Origin: Nitrospira sp. KM1
GTDB lineage: Bacteria > Nitrospirota > Nitrospiria > Nitrospirales > Nitrospiraceae
NCBI RefSeq assembly: GCF_011405515.1
Contig: NZ_AP022671.1
Coordinates: 186,001-250,000 of the forward strand
Reading direction: 5' to 3'
Length of the DNA stretch: 64,000 nt
The notes below the pieces were generated by a model that was not told the DNA's origin, made no database searches, and was given only the letters and a program-made list of their open reading frames with translations. The translations under genes and the position numbers were made by a program. Numbering within the stretch: the first letter of the stretch is position 1; each line of letters begins with the position of its first letter. Below, piece after piece: positions 37,114 through 45,825 of the stretch.

Positions 37114-37129
37114 CTGTTAGTTTTGACAG
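37114..37129. promoter_or_regulatory. Palindromic operator candidate, site 5
   Basis: CTGTTA-GTTT-TGACAG, one mismatch in the left half. GACATGG begins 16 nt downstream with TA at the next position, as at site 4. It lies 143 bp before the long-type sulfatase at 37272. Confidence 0.5.
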
Positions 37130-37271
37130 TTTTCCATCAACCCGAGACATGGTACCCCCTAACGAAAGGAGTGATCAAAGAGGCTTTCCCTGCCGTCGAA
37201 TGTCGAGTAAATGAGGACCTGCGTCGGACGAAGGCGAAGAGATCAGTTTCACAAAATGAAGGAGTACCTAG

Positions 37272-39677
37272 ATGAATACACGAGCCCTTCTCGCGGCCCT
37301 GTTGGTTATCGTGAGCAGTATGCTCGGGTGGGTGCTGCCGTCCGGCCTGACAATTGTCCTTGCCGAAAACATGAAAACGGACGAAGCGTCTCCGGTTGCC
37401 GACGGCACACCGACTGTGTTGCCGCGTCCGGATTTCCGTTTCCCTGGCAGCGTGGGGCGGACGTTTCTCGATTCCGATCCGGCGCAGTTCCCACAGCCGG
37501 TGCAGGCGCCGAAGGGGGCGCCGAATGTGGTGCTGATTCTTCTCGACGACGCGGGATTCGGCCAGTTCAGCACGTTCGGAGGAGGTGTACCTTCTCCAAC
37601 TATGGATAACCTTGCCGCCCAAGGCCTGCGATTTAACCGGTTCCATACGACAGCGTTATGCAGTCCCACTCGCGCGGCATTGATCACGGGTCGCAATCAT
37701 CATTCGGTTGCGACTGCCGGTATCCAGGAAATGGCAACAGGATATGAAGGCTATACCGGCATTATCCCTCGGAGTACTGGCACCATCGGTGAAGTGCTCC
37801 GACAGAACGGCTATATGACGGCCTGGATCGGGAAGAACCACAATACCCCGGCATGGGAGGTCAGCGCCGCAGGTCCATTTGATCGCTGGGTGAATGGGCT
37901 GGGCTTCGACTATTTCTACGGATTCAATGCCGGCGATATGAATCACTGGAATCCAGTGCTGTACGAGAATCGCGATCTGGTCCCCGCTTCAGCGGACCCG
38001 AACTATCATCTGACGTCGGATATTGCCGACCACGCCGTCGCTTGGGTGCGCAAGGTCAAGAGTATTGCTCCCGATCGGCCCTTCTTTCTCTACGTCGCAC
38101 CAGGGGCGACTCACTCACCGCATCAAGCCCCGAAGGAATGGATCGACAAGTTCAAGGGCAAGTTCGACATGGGCTGGGATACGTACCGCGAAGAGACCTT
38201 CGCGCGGCAAAAGAAGCTCGGGGTGATCCCGGCAAACGCGAAATTGACGACAAGATCAGCCGGTTTGCCGGCATGGGCTTCACTGAATGCCGATCAGAAG
38301 CGATTGTACGCACGTATGATGGAGGTGTTCGCGGGCTATGGTGCTCACGTTGATCATCATATGGGTCGCCTCATCGAGGCGGTACAGCAGTTGCCCGGTG
38401 CGCAGGACACAGTCTTCATCTATATCGCTGGAGATAATGGCTCGAGTGCCGAAGGAGGCATTGAAGGTTCGATCAACGAGAATCTGTTCTTCAACGGCTT
38501 TCCAGAGAAATGGGAAGAGAATTTGAAGGTGATCGATGAACTAGGAGGCCCCAAGCATTTTAACCATTTCCCTTCGGCTTGGGCCCATGCGATGGATACG
38601 CCGTTCCAGTGGACCAAGCAGGTAGCCAGTCACTTTGGCGGCACGCGCAATCCCATGATCGTGTCGTGGCCTTCCCGAATCAAGGATGGGGGCGGACTGC
38701 GAGATCAGTTTCTCCACGTGATCGACATTGTGCCTACGCTTTACGAGATAATCGGTATTACCTCTCCGATGGTACTCAACGGCGTCGAACAGAAATCGAT
38801 CGAAGGCATCAGCTTCGCCTATACACTCGAAGACGCAAAAGCCAAAGATCGCCGGACGACTCAGTATTTCGAGCTAGGAGCCAATCGGGGAATCTACCAT
38901 GACGGCTGGATGGCCTCGGCGACATCCTTCGCTCCCTGGCAACCGAACCGCACCGGCTTTGATCCGGACAAACAGAGGTGGGAACTCTACAATATCGACC
39001 AGGACTTCACGCAGGCTGATGATCTCGCCAGTGTCAATCCGCAGAAACTCCGCGAGCTACAAGATTTGTGGTGGGTGGAGGCAGCCAAGCACAATGTGCT
39101 GCCTCTAGATTGGCGTGGGGTCGAAAGGCTCAACGCTGAGCTCATGGGCCGGCCGGATCCGGGCGGAAATCGTAAGAGTTACACGTACTATCCGGGACAG
39201 GTCGGTCTGCCGAACGATGCCGCCCCGCGCCTCCTCAATAAGTCATGGACAGTGACGGCCGATCTCGAAGTACCGGAGGCCGGCGTGGAGGGCATGGTTG
39301 TGACGCATGGAGGATTGGTCGGCGGCTACGGCTTGTATGTCCGCGACGGCAAGCCTGCATTTGTATACAACTATCTCTCGCTGGATCGCACGATGATCGC
39401 GAGCCAAAAACCTCTGCCTCATGGAAAGGTGCAACTCAAGATCGATTTTGATTACAAAGGTCGTGCCGGAGAGCGAGGCGAGCCCGCATTTGTGACAATG
39501 TCGGTCAATGGTACCAAGGTTGCCGAAGGGCAACTGCCGAAAACCATTCCGAATCAAATTTCGCTCGGCGAAGGGTTGGATATCGGCGAGGATGTCGGCT
39601 CCCCGGTGGACTTCTCATACAAGCTCCCGTTCGCCTTCACCGGGAAGATCGAGAAGGTGACGGTGGAGCTGAAGTGA
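37272..39677 (+). CDS. Arylsulfatase, long type with C-terminal beta domain (copy 4)
   Basis: An 801-residue exported sulfatase closely related to 4294-6732. N-terminal RPDFRFPGSVGRTFLDS-type segment; metal site VLILLDDAGFGQFS; ALCSPTRAALITGRNHHS with Cys130 in C-x-P-x-R; WIGKNHNTPAWEVSAAG; FFLYVAPGATHSPHQAP; IAGDNGSSAEGG; FHHVIDIVPTLYE-like FLHVIDIVPTLYEIIG. The extra C-terminal beta domain is present (VEGMVVTHGGLVGGYGLYVR). AAGGAG precedes the ATG. A fragment of a gene like this one is found at 23527-23690. The likely substrates are organic sulfate esters in the periplasm. Confidence 0.92.
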   Translation: MNTRALLAALLVIVSSMLGWVLPSGLTIVLAENMKTDEASPVADGTPTVLPRPDFRFPGSVGRTFLDSDPAQFPQPVQAPKGAPNVVLILLDDAGFGQFSTFGGGVPSPTMDNLAAQGLRFNRFHTTALCSPTRAALITGRNHHSVATAGIQEMATGYEGYTGIIPRSTGTIGEVLRQNGYMTAWIGKNHNTPAWEVSAAGPFDRWVNGLGFDYFYGFNAGDMNHWNPVLYENRDLVPASADPNYHLTSDIADHAVAWVRKVKSIAPDRPFFLYVAPGATHSPHQAPKEWIDKFKGKFDMGWDTYREETFARQKKLGVIPANAKLTTRSAGLPAWASLNADQKRLYARMMEVFAGYGAHVDHHMGRLIEAVQQLPGAQDTVFIYIAGDNGSSAEGGIEGSINENLFFNGFPEKWEENLKVIDELGGPKHFNHFPSAWAHAMDTPFQWTKQVASHFGGTRNPMIVSWPSRIKDGGGLRDQFLHVIDIVPTLYEIIGITSPMVLNGVEQKSIEGISFAYTLEDAKAKDRRTTQYFELGANRGIYHDGWMASATSFAPWQPNRTGFDPDKQRWELYNIDQDFTQADDLASVNPQKLRELQDLWWVEAAKHNVLPLDWRGVERLNAELMGRPDPGGNRKSYTYYPGQVGLPNDAAPRLLNKSWTVTADLEVPEAGVEGMVVTHGGLVGGYGLYVRDGKPAFVYNYLSLDRTMIASQKPLPHGKVQLKIDFDYKGRAGERGEPAFVTMSVNGTKVAEGQLPKTIPNQISLGEGLDIGEDVGSPVDFSYKLPFAFTGKIEKVTVELK

Positions 39678-39880
39678 TTGTGAAAAAGAATATGGTGCAG
39701 TGCTCGGGTGCCTCGAGCCGTTCCGTGAATGGAGTGGATCAGAGGGAATTACTCTTTGTAACTTCGAAAATCTCAGCGCGAAGGGGTTCCACGCAAGACG
39801 GCAGTCCAAACCGGATGACCTGAGCATTTCATGGGCAAGACCTGCATGCGTCACCAGTTTGCCCCGAGAGTGAGGCAACT

Positions 39881-40285
39881 ATGGATCGCACATTGGATTC
39901 GCTGGTCACCTGGACACAGGTGGTGTACGCGCTGCATGCGTTTAGCCTGCTCACCGGCATCATCGGGACCGCGACCATCGTCGGGGCGTTCCTCACCGGC
40001 TGGCCGTCGATTATTGCTGTTATCCTGAACTATCTCAAACGGAGCGAGGCACGTGGCACCTGGCTTGAATCACACTTTCGATGGCAGATCCGGACGTTCT
40101 GGTTTGGCTTTCTTTGGATCTCGCTTTGCGTGGGTTTCATTATCGCGACGTTTGGGATTGCCATCCTTATCGCATGGCTTCCCATGGCTGTCGTAGGACT
40201 CTGGTTCGTGTATCGGATCATTCGCGGATGGGTAGCACTTGGGTCCGGACGGCCGATGTATACAGAAGCTGTTCACGGATCGTAA
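39881..40285 (+). CDS. Small multi-spanning membrane protein (DUF4870-like)
   Basis: A 134-residue protein with about four membrane segments: AFSLLTGIIGTATIVGAFL, SIIAVILNYLKRSEA (short), FWFGFLWISLCVGFIIATFG and WLPMAVVGLWFVYRIIRGW. The pattern NYLKRSEARGTWLESHFRWQ-IRTFW and YRIIRGWVALGSGRPM is typical of small Tic20/DUF4870-like proteins. Role unknown. The ATG at 39881 follows GAGTGAGGC; upstream the stretch 39678-39880 holds no other gene I can support. Confidence 0.7.
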   Translation: MDRTLDSLVTWTQVVYALHAFSLLTGIIGTATIVGAFLTGWPSIIAVILNYLKRSEARGTWLESHFRWQIRTFWFGFLWISLCVGFIIATFGIAILIAWLPMAVVGLWFVYRIIRGWVALGSGRPMYTEAVHGS

Positions 40286-40396
40286 AAAAAGAGAATCGGT
40301 TCATGGGCTCTTGGTGTGGCCACGAGGCACGAACCAGAAGGTGGTGCAAATCGAACAGATTCGCCGCATGGCAGATATAAGATCGGAGTATGAACA

Positions 40397-40984
40397 ATGA
40401 ATTGTTCACTGAAAAACCTAGACGGTATGGCCGCAGTGGCCTTTGCTATGAGCATGCTGTTGAGCGGCTGCGCGGGCGGGTTGGTAGGAAGCCCCGACAG
40501 TAAGCGAGCCTACTTCAGCAAGCTTGAACAGGATGCGTTGGCCCGGGTAATCCAGGAGCAGCCAAAAGCGAAACAAGAGTTGGAGCAGGCGGCTGGTTAT
40601 TTGGTGGCGGAACAGGATATCGTGAAAGTTCCCATGGTTGGATGGGGAAGCGGTGCCGGTATCGCGGTGGAGAAGGCGACCGGCAAGCGTTCATACTTGA
40701 GAATCCCTGAACTTCAGTTTGGAGCCGGTTGGGGTGGACGAGTACAAAAGGTCGTGCTCATCTTTCAGGATCTCGGTAAGTTCCGCGACGTGGCTGATGG
40801 GAAGTGGTATGCGGGCGCTGAAGCTGAGGCTGCGGTCAAAGCGGGAGATGTTGGCGTGGCGGGGAGCGGGACCTCCGCTGATCTTCTCACAAAGGGGTTT
40901 TCGACCTACGTGTTGACCGATGCAGGTGTGTCCGGCACAGCTACAGTGTCTGTGTTGCGGGCGCAACCCTATTCGATCGACTGA
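40397..40984 (+). CDS. SYLF-like lipoprotein
   Basis: A 195-residue lipoprotein (lipobox LLSGC in MLLSGCAGGL). The mature domain shows the SYLF/Ysc84 shape more distantly than the two full copies: PMVGWGSGAGIAVEKATGK, LQFGAGWGGRVQKVVLIFQD, GDVGVAGSGTSADLL and STYVLTDAGVSGTATV. That suggests a third, divergent member of the lipid-binding family in this window. It precedes the BON lipoprotein gene by 18 bases, so the two are probably cotranscribed. Confidence 0.65.
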   Translation: MNCSLKNLDGMAAVAFAMSMLLSGCAGGLVGSPDSKRAYFSKLEQDALARVIQEQPKAKQELEQAAGYLVAEQDIVKVPMVGWGSGAGIAVEKATGKRSYLRIPELQFGAGWGGRVQKVVLIFQDLGKFRDVADGKWYAGAEAEAAVKAGDVGVAGSGTSADLLTKGFSTYVLTDAGVSGTATVSVLRAQPYSID

Positions 40985-41002
40985 GTAAAGGAAATCTTCA
41001 CG

Positions 41003-41629
41003 GTGGACAGCAAGCGCGCATGGGCGATGTGTCACAGCGGTGGCCTTGGCATCGCGCTGCTGTTTCTCGTATCGAACGGATGCAATGGTGACACATACTC
41101 GGCGGTGATGGACAAGGCGGAGGCCGGGTACAGTGCTCTGGTGACGGCGGATGACCGTATGTACCGGCGACGGCTGCAAGATGCCTTGGAGGTCAATACC
41201 GCATTTTCTGGGCTCAATCTTTCCGCATACGTTTTCATGGACAAAGGGTATGTCGTCGGTCATGTCGAGAGACCGGAGCAAGCGAAGGACATTTTTCAGA
41301 CGGCCAGGAATGTGAGAGGGCTTCGCTCAGTCGACGCCTTTCTTCCCGCGAAAGATTCAGCTCCGGTCGGCGGGGCCGGGCCAATCACCTCTGATGCGAG
41401 CATCAAGTCGGAAATCGAATCCACGCTCCTGCGCGCTCAGGGCGTTGAGTATAGCCATGTGCATGTGGAAGTGTTGGACGGTCGCGTGGTCCTGCTCGGT
41501 GTTGTCGCAGGAGACCAGGCGCGGACCCGCGCAGAGCGGATTACGGAAAAGACCGCAGGAGTGAAGGATGTCAGGAATTGGTTGCTGGTGCCGGAAACCG
41601 ACTATCTGACGATCAGATCACAGTTCTAA
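41003..41629 (+). CDS. BON-domain lipoprotein (copy 1)
   Basis: A 208-residue protein from a GTG start with lipobox SNGC. A first BON-like segment runs VNTAFSGLNLSAYVFMDKGY-VVGHVERPEQ and a second SDASIKSEIESTLLRAQGV, then SHVHVEVLDGRVVLLGVVAG. BON domains bind phospholipids and are found in osmotic-shock and outer-membrane proteins such as OsmY. It ends NWLLVPETDYLTIRSQF, as does the paralogue at 45176-45790. It is near an endonuclease/phosphatase-family gene. Confidence 0.85.
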   Translation: MDSKRAWAMCHSGGLGIALLFLVSNGCNGDTYSAVMDKAEAGYSALVTADDRMYRRRLQDALEVNTAFSGLNLSAYVFMDKGYVVGHVERPEQAKDIFQTARNVRGLRSVDAFLPAKDSAPVGGAGPITSDASIKSEIESTLLRAQGVEYSHVHVEVLDGRVVLLGVVAGDQARTRAERITEKTAGVKDVRNWLLVPETDYLTIRSQF

Positions 41630-41649
41630 TCTACCGAGGCCCGTGTTCC

Positions 41650-42888
41650 GTGCGCACGACGGTTTCTTCACTGCGGGATCATCCGTGTGTCCTTCTCCTT
41701 CTCGTCCCCGTGTTATGGGGATCGGCCTTCGGCTGTTCGGAATCTATCCGGGTTGCCATGCGGGAGCCTGCCGGCAAGCCGATGCCGCAGGTTAAGGTGC
41801 TGACGTATAACACGCTGCATGGTCTTGAACCCGGCGGACTCACCGTCAAAGCCAGCGAATCCAAAGAAGTTCATCAGGCGCGTCTCGATCTTCAATTTCG
41901 GCAACTCTCCGTAATCAAACCGGATGTGATGCTTCTTCAAGAAGTCAATCCTTTGCCTGAAATGGCTGAGACCTACGTCTCGGCATTACAGGGATTAGGA
42001 CTGCAATACACTGAAGTCCATCAGGTCGATGCCTGCGGGGTTCGTCTGGCCCCAGGGCTGGCAGTGGTGCCCGGATTGAATAATGGTCTGGCTGTGCTCG
42101 TGAAAGCACCCCTACGGTTACGAAAAGTCGAGGGGCTCAAACTAAGTGGAGGATTTGGACGATGCGACGACTATATGGGGCTGCAAACGGGGGAACTGCG
42201 CTACGCGCTGATTGCGGAGGTGGAAAATCCTGAAACCGGCAAGAAGCTCCTCGCTGTCAGCCTCCATCTGCACTCCGGGATCGAACGGAATGCCTTTTTC
42301 ATCCGTAAGATCAACGAAGCCGTGGAACAGGGTCGTGTCAAACGAGAGGACTTCGAAGGGATCGTCGGGGCCATAGAGCAGGATCAGGCACGGCGTCTCG
42401 GTGAAATTCGCCTGCTCATCGAGGAGATTCAGAAACTACAGGCCGGAGACATCTACCTCGGAGCCATTATCGGTGGAGATTTCAATTTTGAACCGGATGA
42501 TCCGGAGTACAAAGAACTGGAGCGCGCGGGTCTCAAGGACACCTACATGATCGCTCATCCGGAGACCGATATCTACACCCTGGATCCACAGCGAAACGTG
42601 ATTGCCGAACAGGGCTCGCGGGAAGTGCCGTCCGCACTGCGCAATGCCATGAGACGTCTGCCGGAGAGCCAACAACAAACGATTCTTGAAGGCTATCAAA
42701 AGGGGATCGGTCAGGCGAGGCGGGTGGATTTTCTCTTTCTCATGACGAAACCGTCCAGCACCCTGAAAGGCTGCTTTCAACAGGAACTATTCGGCCTGCC
42801 TGATATCGTGACGGTTCAACCGGGATCGGACCATTTTGGCGTTCTCGATACATATATCGCAGATGCCGTGCAGTGCGGACAGAAATAA
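41650..42888 (+). CDS. Endonuclease/exonuclease/phosphatase-family lipoprotein
   Basis: A 412-residue exported protein (lipobox AFGC) of the EEP superfamily. Conserved catalytic blocks are KVLTYNTLHG, MLLQEVNPL (Glu for Mg), HLHSGIERNAF, IIGGDFNFEPDD and GSDHFGVLDTY. Members include sphingomyelinases, phosphatases and nucleases. A periplasmic, lipid-anchored one next to SYLF, patatin and BON proteins may act on lipid head groups, but the substrate cannot be read from sequence. GTG 41650 is used; the frame is open upstream into the preceding gene. Confidence 0.85.
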   Translation: MRTTVSSLRDHPCVLLLLVPVLWGSAFGCSESIRVAMREPAGKPMPQVKVLTYNTLHGLEPGGLTVKASESKEVHQARLDLQFRQLSVIKPDVMLLQEVNPLPEMAETYVSALQGLGLQYTEVHQVDACGVRLAPGLAVVPGLNNGLAVLVKAPLRLRKVEGLKLSGGFGRCDDYMGLQTGELRYALIAEVENPETGKKLLAVSLHLHSGIERNAFFIRKINEAVEQGRVKREDFEGIVGAIEQDQARRLGEIRLLIEEIQKLQAGDIYLGAIIGGDFNFEPDDPEYKELERAGLKDTYMIAHPETDIYTLDPQRNVIAEQGSREVPSALRNAMRRLPESQQQTILEGYQKGIGQARRVDFLFLMTKPSSTLKGCFQQELFGLPDIVTVQPGSDHFGVLDTYIADAVQCGQK

Positions 42889-43191
42889 TTGATCCGACGG
42901 GGTGTCCTAACCATATTTTCCCATCCGGCTTCAGAACCCTCTAGAGTAACGGTTTGACATCCAACCAGATTTCTGGTCCCCTCAGGCGACTCGGATGCTC
43001 TAAATGCCTGTCAGTTCTGACAGTTATATTTCTTATTTCGGAGCGTATAGATAGCCGTGCAACGAATGCCGACTCTGTTCTCACGCTTAGAATGTAAAGC
43101 GCTCCATCAACATGGGCATCGCCAATACAAGTTTAAACTCGGCAATGAGGAGTCGCTGTTTTTTGATGAGATGCCGATCCAAGGAGGAGAT
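42889..43191. other. Intergenic region with palindrome site 6
   Basis: It holds the perfect palindrome at 43008-43023 and no gene I can support. TATAGAT follows 22 nt after the palindrome. The ribosome site AAGGAGG of the HAD gene is at its end. Confidence 0.55.
43008..43023. promoter_or_regulatory. Palindromic operator candidate, site 6
   Basis: CTGTCA-GTTC-TGACAG, perfect half-sites, 168 bp before the HAD-family gene at 43192. At the conserved offset the sequence is GCGTATAGAT; the TG found at other sites is CG here. Confidence 0.5.
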
Positions 43192-44190
43192 ATGAAACCA
43201 GTCAACGTATATGTGCTGTGTGTTCTTGCACTGACGCTGGCATGGCCACTGGATATCGCACGAGCGATGGAGGAGCCGCTTCCATCGTGGAACAATGGAC
43301 CGGTCAAGAAAAGCATCATCAGTTTTGTTGAGAGAGTGACGACCGAAGGTAGCGCGGATTTCGTCTGGCCGTCGGAACGCATTGCGGTGTTCGACAATGA
43401 TGGGACGCTTTGGGCAGAGCAACCGGTTTACTTTCAGCTGCAATTCGCCTTCGATCGTGTCAAGGCGCTGGCGCCGAAGCACCCTGAGTGGAACAAGAAT
43501 CCGGCGCTTAAGCCATTGCTCGCCGGAAATATGAAGGGATTTCTTGCAGGAGGCGAGAAGGCGTTGGGAGAGGTCATGGCGGTGACACACGCCGGAATGA
43601 CCACCGCGGAGTTTAAACAGATCGTGACTGAATGGATGATGACGGCCAAGCATCCCAGGTTTCAGAAAGCCTATAACGAGGTGGTGTATCAGCCGATGAT
43701 CGAACTGCTGCACTACATGCGAGCCAATGGATTCAAGACGTTTATCGTCTCCGGCGGCGGGGTCGAATTCATGAGGGCCTGGGTCGAAAAAGTGTACGGA
43801 GTTCCTCCGGAGCAGGTTGTCGGCAGCATGGGCAAGCAGAAGTTTGAGCTGCGGAATGGCAAGCCGGTGTTAGTGAAATTGCCGGGGGTGGACTTCATCA
43901 ATGATAAAGACGGAAAGCCGATTGGCATTCAACGGTTCATCGGACGCGTCCCGATCTTTGCGTTCGGCAACTCTGACGGAGATCATCAGATGCTGCAATG
44001 GACGGCGGCGGGGCCGGGAGCCAGATTCATGGGACTCGTGCACCATACGGATGCCGAACGGGAGTGGGCCTACGATCGGAAGTCGCATATCGGAAAACTC
44101 GATAAAGCACTTGATGAAGCCGTCGAAAGGCGATGGACGATAGTGGATATGAAACAGGATTGGAACCGACTCTTTCCGTTCGAGCCATGA
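43192..44190 (+). CDS. Exported HAD-superfamily phosphatase
   Basis: A 332-residue protein with a signal peptide ending near IARAMEEP. HAD motif I is IAVFDNDGTLWAEQP (DxDGT nucleophile); motif II FKTFIVSGGGVEFMR; motif III includes the GKQKFELRNGKPVLV region; motif IV AFGNSDGDHQMLQW. The cap is helical. This resembles phosphoserine-phosphatase-like HAD proteins exported to the periplasm; the physiological substrate is unknown. AAGGAGGAG precedes ATG 43192; the open frame back to 43057 has no start support. Palindrome site 6 is upstream. Confidence 0.85.
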   Translation: MKPVNVYVLCVLALTLAWPLDIARAMEEPLPSWNNGPVKKSIISFVERVTTEGSADFVWPSERIAVFDNDGTLWAEQPVYFQLQFAFDRVKALAPKHPEWNKNPALKPLLAGNMKGFLAGGEKALGEVMAVTHAGMTTAEFKQIVTEWMMTAKHPRFQKAYNEVVYQPMIELLHYMRANGFKTFIVSGGGVEFMRAWVEKVYGVPPEQVVGSMGKQKFELRNGKPVLVKLPGVDFINDKDGKPIGIQRFIGRVPIFAFGNSDGDHQMLQWTAAGPGARFMGLVHHTDAEREWAYDRKSHIGKLDKALDEAVERRWTIVDMKQDWNRLFPFEP

Positions 44191-44369
44191 GGATGGCCTA
44201 TTGAGCGGCAAGCGTGTACTTGAGGGAACTGTCTCTTGCCGGCGCGAGGCAAACAGGAGGAGCATTTTAATTTTATTCAGTATGTTAACTGAGAGAAGTC
44301 GGCCGATTGTCCATGAAATCCCTATTTGGATCTATTGGCACGTGTTTTCGGATACGAGAGAGCAATTCC

Positions 44370-45131
44370 GTGAGCCTCGATAGCGATACCCCGGAAAGTT
44401 TCAAGAATCGATTGCCTCACTACCGTATGGGCCTAAGGTTCGGGGTAATGCTGGTTATACTGGCAGGCTGTACGCCCTTTCACCTCTCGGATATGTACAG
44501 CGTGTCGACACCCAAGCCGGCTTATCCAACGACTGCTGTTCTGGCAGAGGAGCTTCTGGGAACATTTTCGACCGTCGCACCCGCTGCTCTGCAGGGCTAT
44601 GGCCCGGTCATCTCGCATGCATTGTCCGAGGCGTTGAGATCCTCTGCCCCTCCTTTCCATGAAATTCCTCCGATCGTGACCATTAACCAGATCAATGCCA
44701 AAGGGTTGTTTTCGGACTATGGCGAAATGATGGCCGGACTTTCACGCACCGGCATGTTCGATCGTCGATTATTGGACCGCGTCGGCACAGCCCTCGGCTC
44801 CAAGTATATGCTGCAATCGGGGCTGGCTGATTTCAAGGAGGCAATAGGGGATCGCTTCATGTTTGCTGGTTGGCGTCTTGTCAAGACGCGCGCCACCACG
44901 CTTCGGCTATGGCTGCGACTGTGGGACGTCCGAACGGGGGAGATCCTTTGGGAAGCGACGGGAGAGGCGACGGTCACGAGCGAACTCATTCAGGATACAC
45001 CAACCATTCCGGTACATGAAATTGCGAGACGCCTCTGGTCGAGAATCCTCCAGGAGCATTTGATTGGGGATAAAACCAAAGTTGGCTTCACGCTTCGCGA
45101 TGATAACCCTGTAATCAGACAAAACGAATGA
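44370..45131 (+). CDS. YGWQ-type lipoprotein, divergent (copy 2)
   Basis: A 253-residue lipoprotein with lipobox LAGC (VMLVILAGCTPF). The mature part keeps the family pattern: TINQINAKGLFSDYGEMMAG, MFDRRLLDRVGTALGSKYML, TTLRLWLRLWDVRTGEILWE. It lacks the YGWQ segment present in 29751 and 51757. The start is doubtful: GTG 44370 has GAGAGAG upstream; ATG 44427 would give a minimal lipoprotein signal; ATG 44313 also lies in frame. It ends at 45131 with ATGA overlapping a possible start of the next gene. Confidence 0.7.
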   Translation: MSLDSDTPESFKNRLPHYRMGLRFGVMLVILAGCTPFHLSDMYSVSTPKPAYPTTAVLAEELLGTFSTVAPAALQGYGPVISHALSEALRSSAPPFHEIPPIVTINQINAKGLFSDYGEMMAGLSRTGMFDRRLLDRVGTALGSKYMLQSGLADFKEAIGDRFMFAGWRLVKTRATTLRLWLRLWDVRTGEILWEATGEATVTSELIQDTPTIPVHEIARRLWSRILQEHLIGDKTKVGFTLRDDNPVIRQNE

Positions 45132-45175
45132 TGCCGGCATGGCCGTCTTCTTACAGTAAGACAAATGGTTGTCAG

Positions 45176-45790
45176 ATGAAAACCTGCCCGCTTTGGTTTT
45201 GCCCCTTCGTACTGGTTCTGATATTGCTGCCTATGCAAGGGTGCGTAGCCAAGTACAAGGCCATGGCTGAAGCGGCTCAGAGCGAGCTCAGTCCACGGAC
45301 GATCGCACAAGACGACCTGCAGAAGATTCATGTTCATGAGGCATTGGTAGCCGCTCATGGCATCTCGGGGCTCACGTTATCGGTGTACGTGTTTATGGCG
45401 AAGGTCTTCGTGGTCGGTCATGTGGACACACACGAGCAAATCGAGTCTGTCCTTAAGACCGCTCGACAGGTTGCAGGAGTTCGTTCTGCGGACGGGTATC
45501 TGCCGCTGAAGGACGGCCAAGCAAGTGATGCGACGGTGGGCGGATTGACTTCGGATGCGACAATGAAGGCGCATATTATATCCGCCCTCGCGGTCACGCC
45601 TGGTGTCGTCAATAGTCGTATTCATGTTGAAGTGCTGGATGGACATGTCGTGCTGCTGGGAGTCGTATCCGGGCAAGAGGAGCAATTCAAAGCCGGACGG
45701 GCAGCGGTCGTGGAAGGAGTGAAGGACGTCACGAACTGGCTTCTGTTGCCGGAATCCCGGTATATGTCAATCAGGCGAAAGGTGTTGTGA
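45176..45790 (+). CDS. BON-domain lipoprotein (copy 2)
   Basis: A 204-residue lipoprotein with lipobox PMQGC. BON-like repeats are HGISGLTLSVYVFMAKVF and VVGHVDTHEQI, then SDATMKAHIISALAVTPGVV and SRIHVEVLDGHVVLLGVVSG, ending NWLLLPESRYMSIRRKVL. It is similar to 41003-41629 over its whole length. ATG 45176 gives a normal lipoprotein signal; the frame is open to 45128, where ATG overlaps the end of the previous gene. A multiheme cytochrome gene follows 35 bp later. Confidence 0.85.
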   Translation: MKTCPLWFCPFVLVLILLPMQGCVAKYKAMAEAAQSELSPRTIAQDDLQKIHVHEALVAAHGISGLTLSVYVFMAKVFVVGHVDTHEQIESVLKTARQVAGVRSADGYLPLKDGQASDATVGGLTSDATMKAHIISALAVTPGVVNSRIHVEVLDGHVVLLGVVSGQEEQFKAGRAAVVEGVKDVTNWLLLPESRYMSIRRKVL

Positions 45791-45825
45791 CGTCAGACAG
45801 ACCCTGAGGCGACGGCACACCGTAC

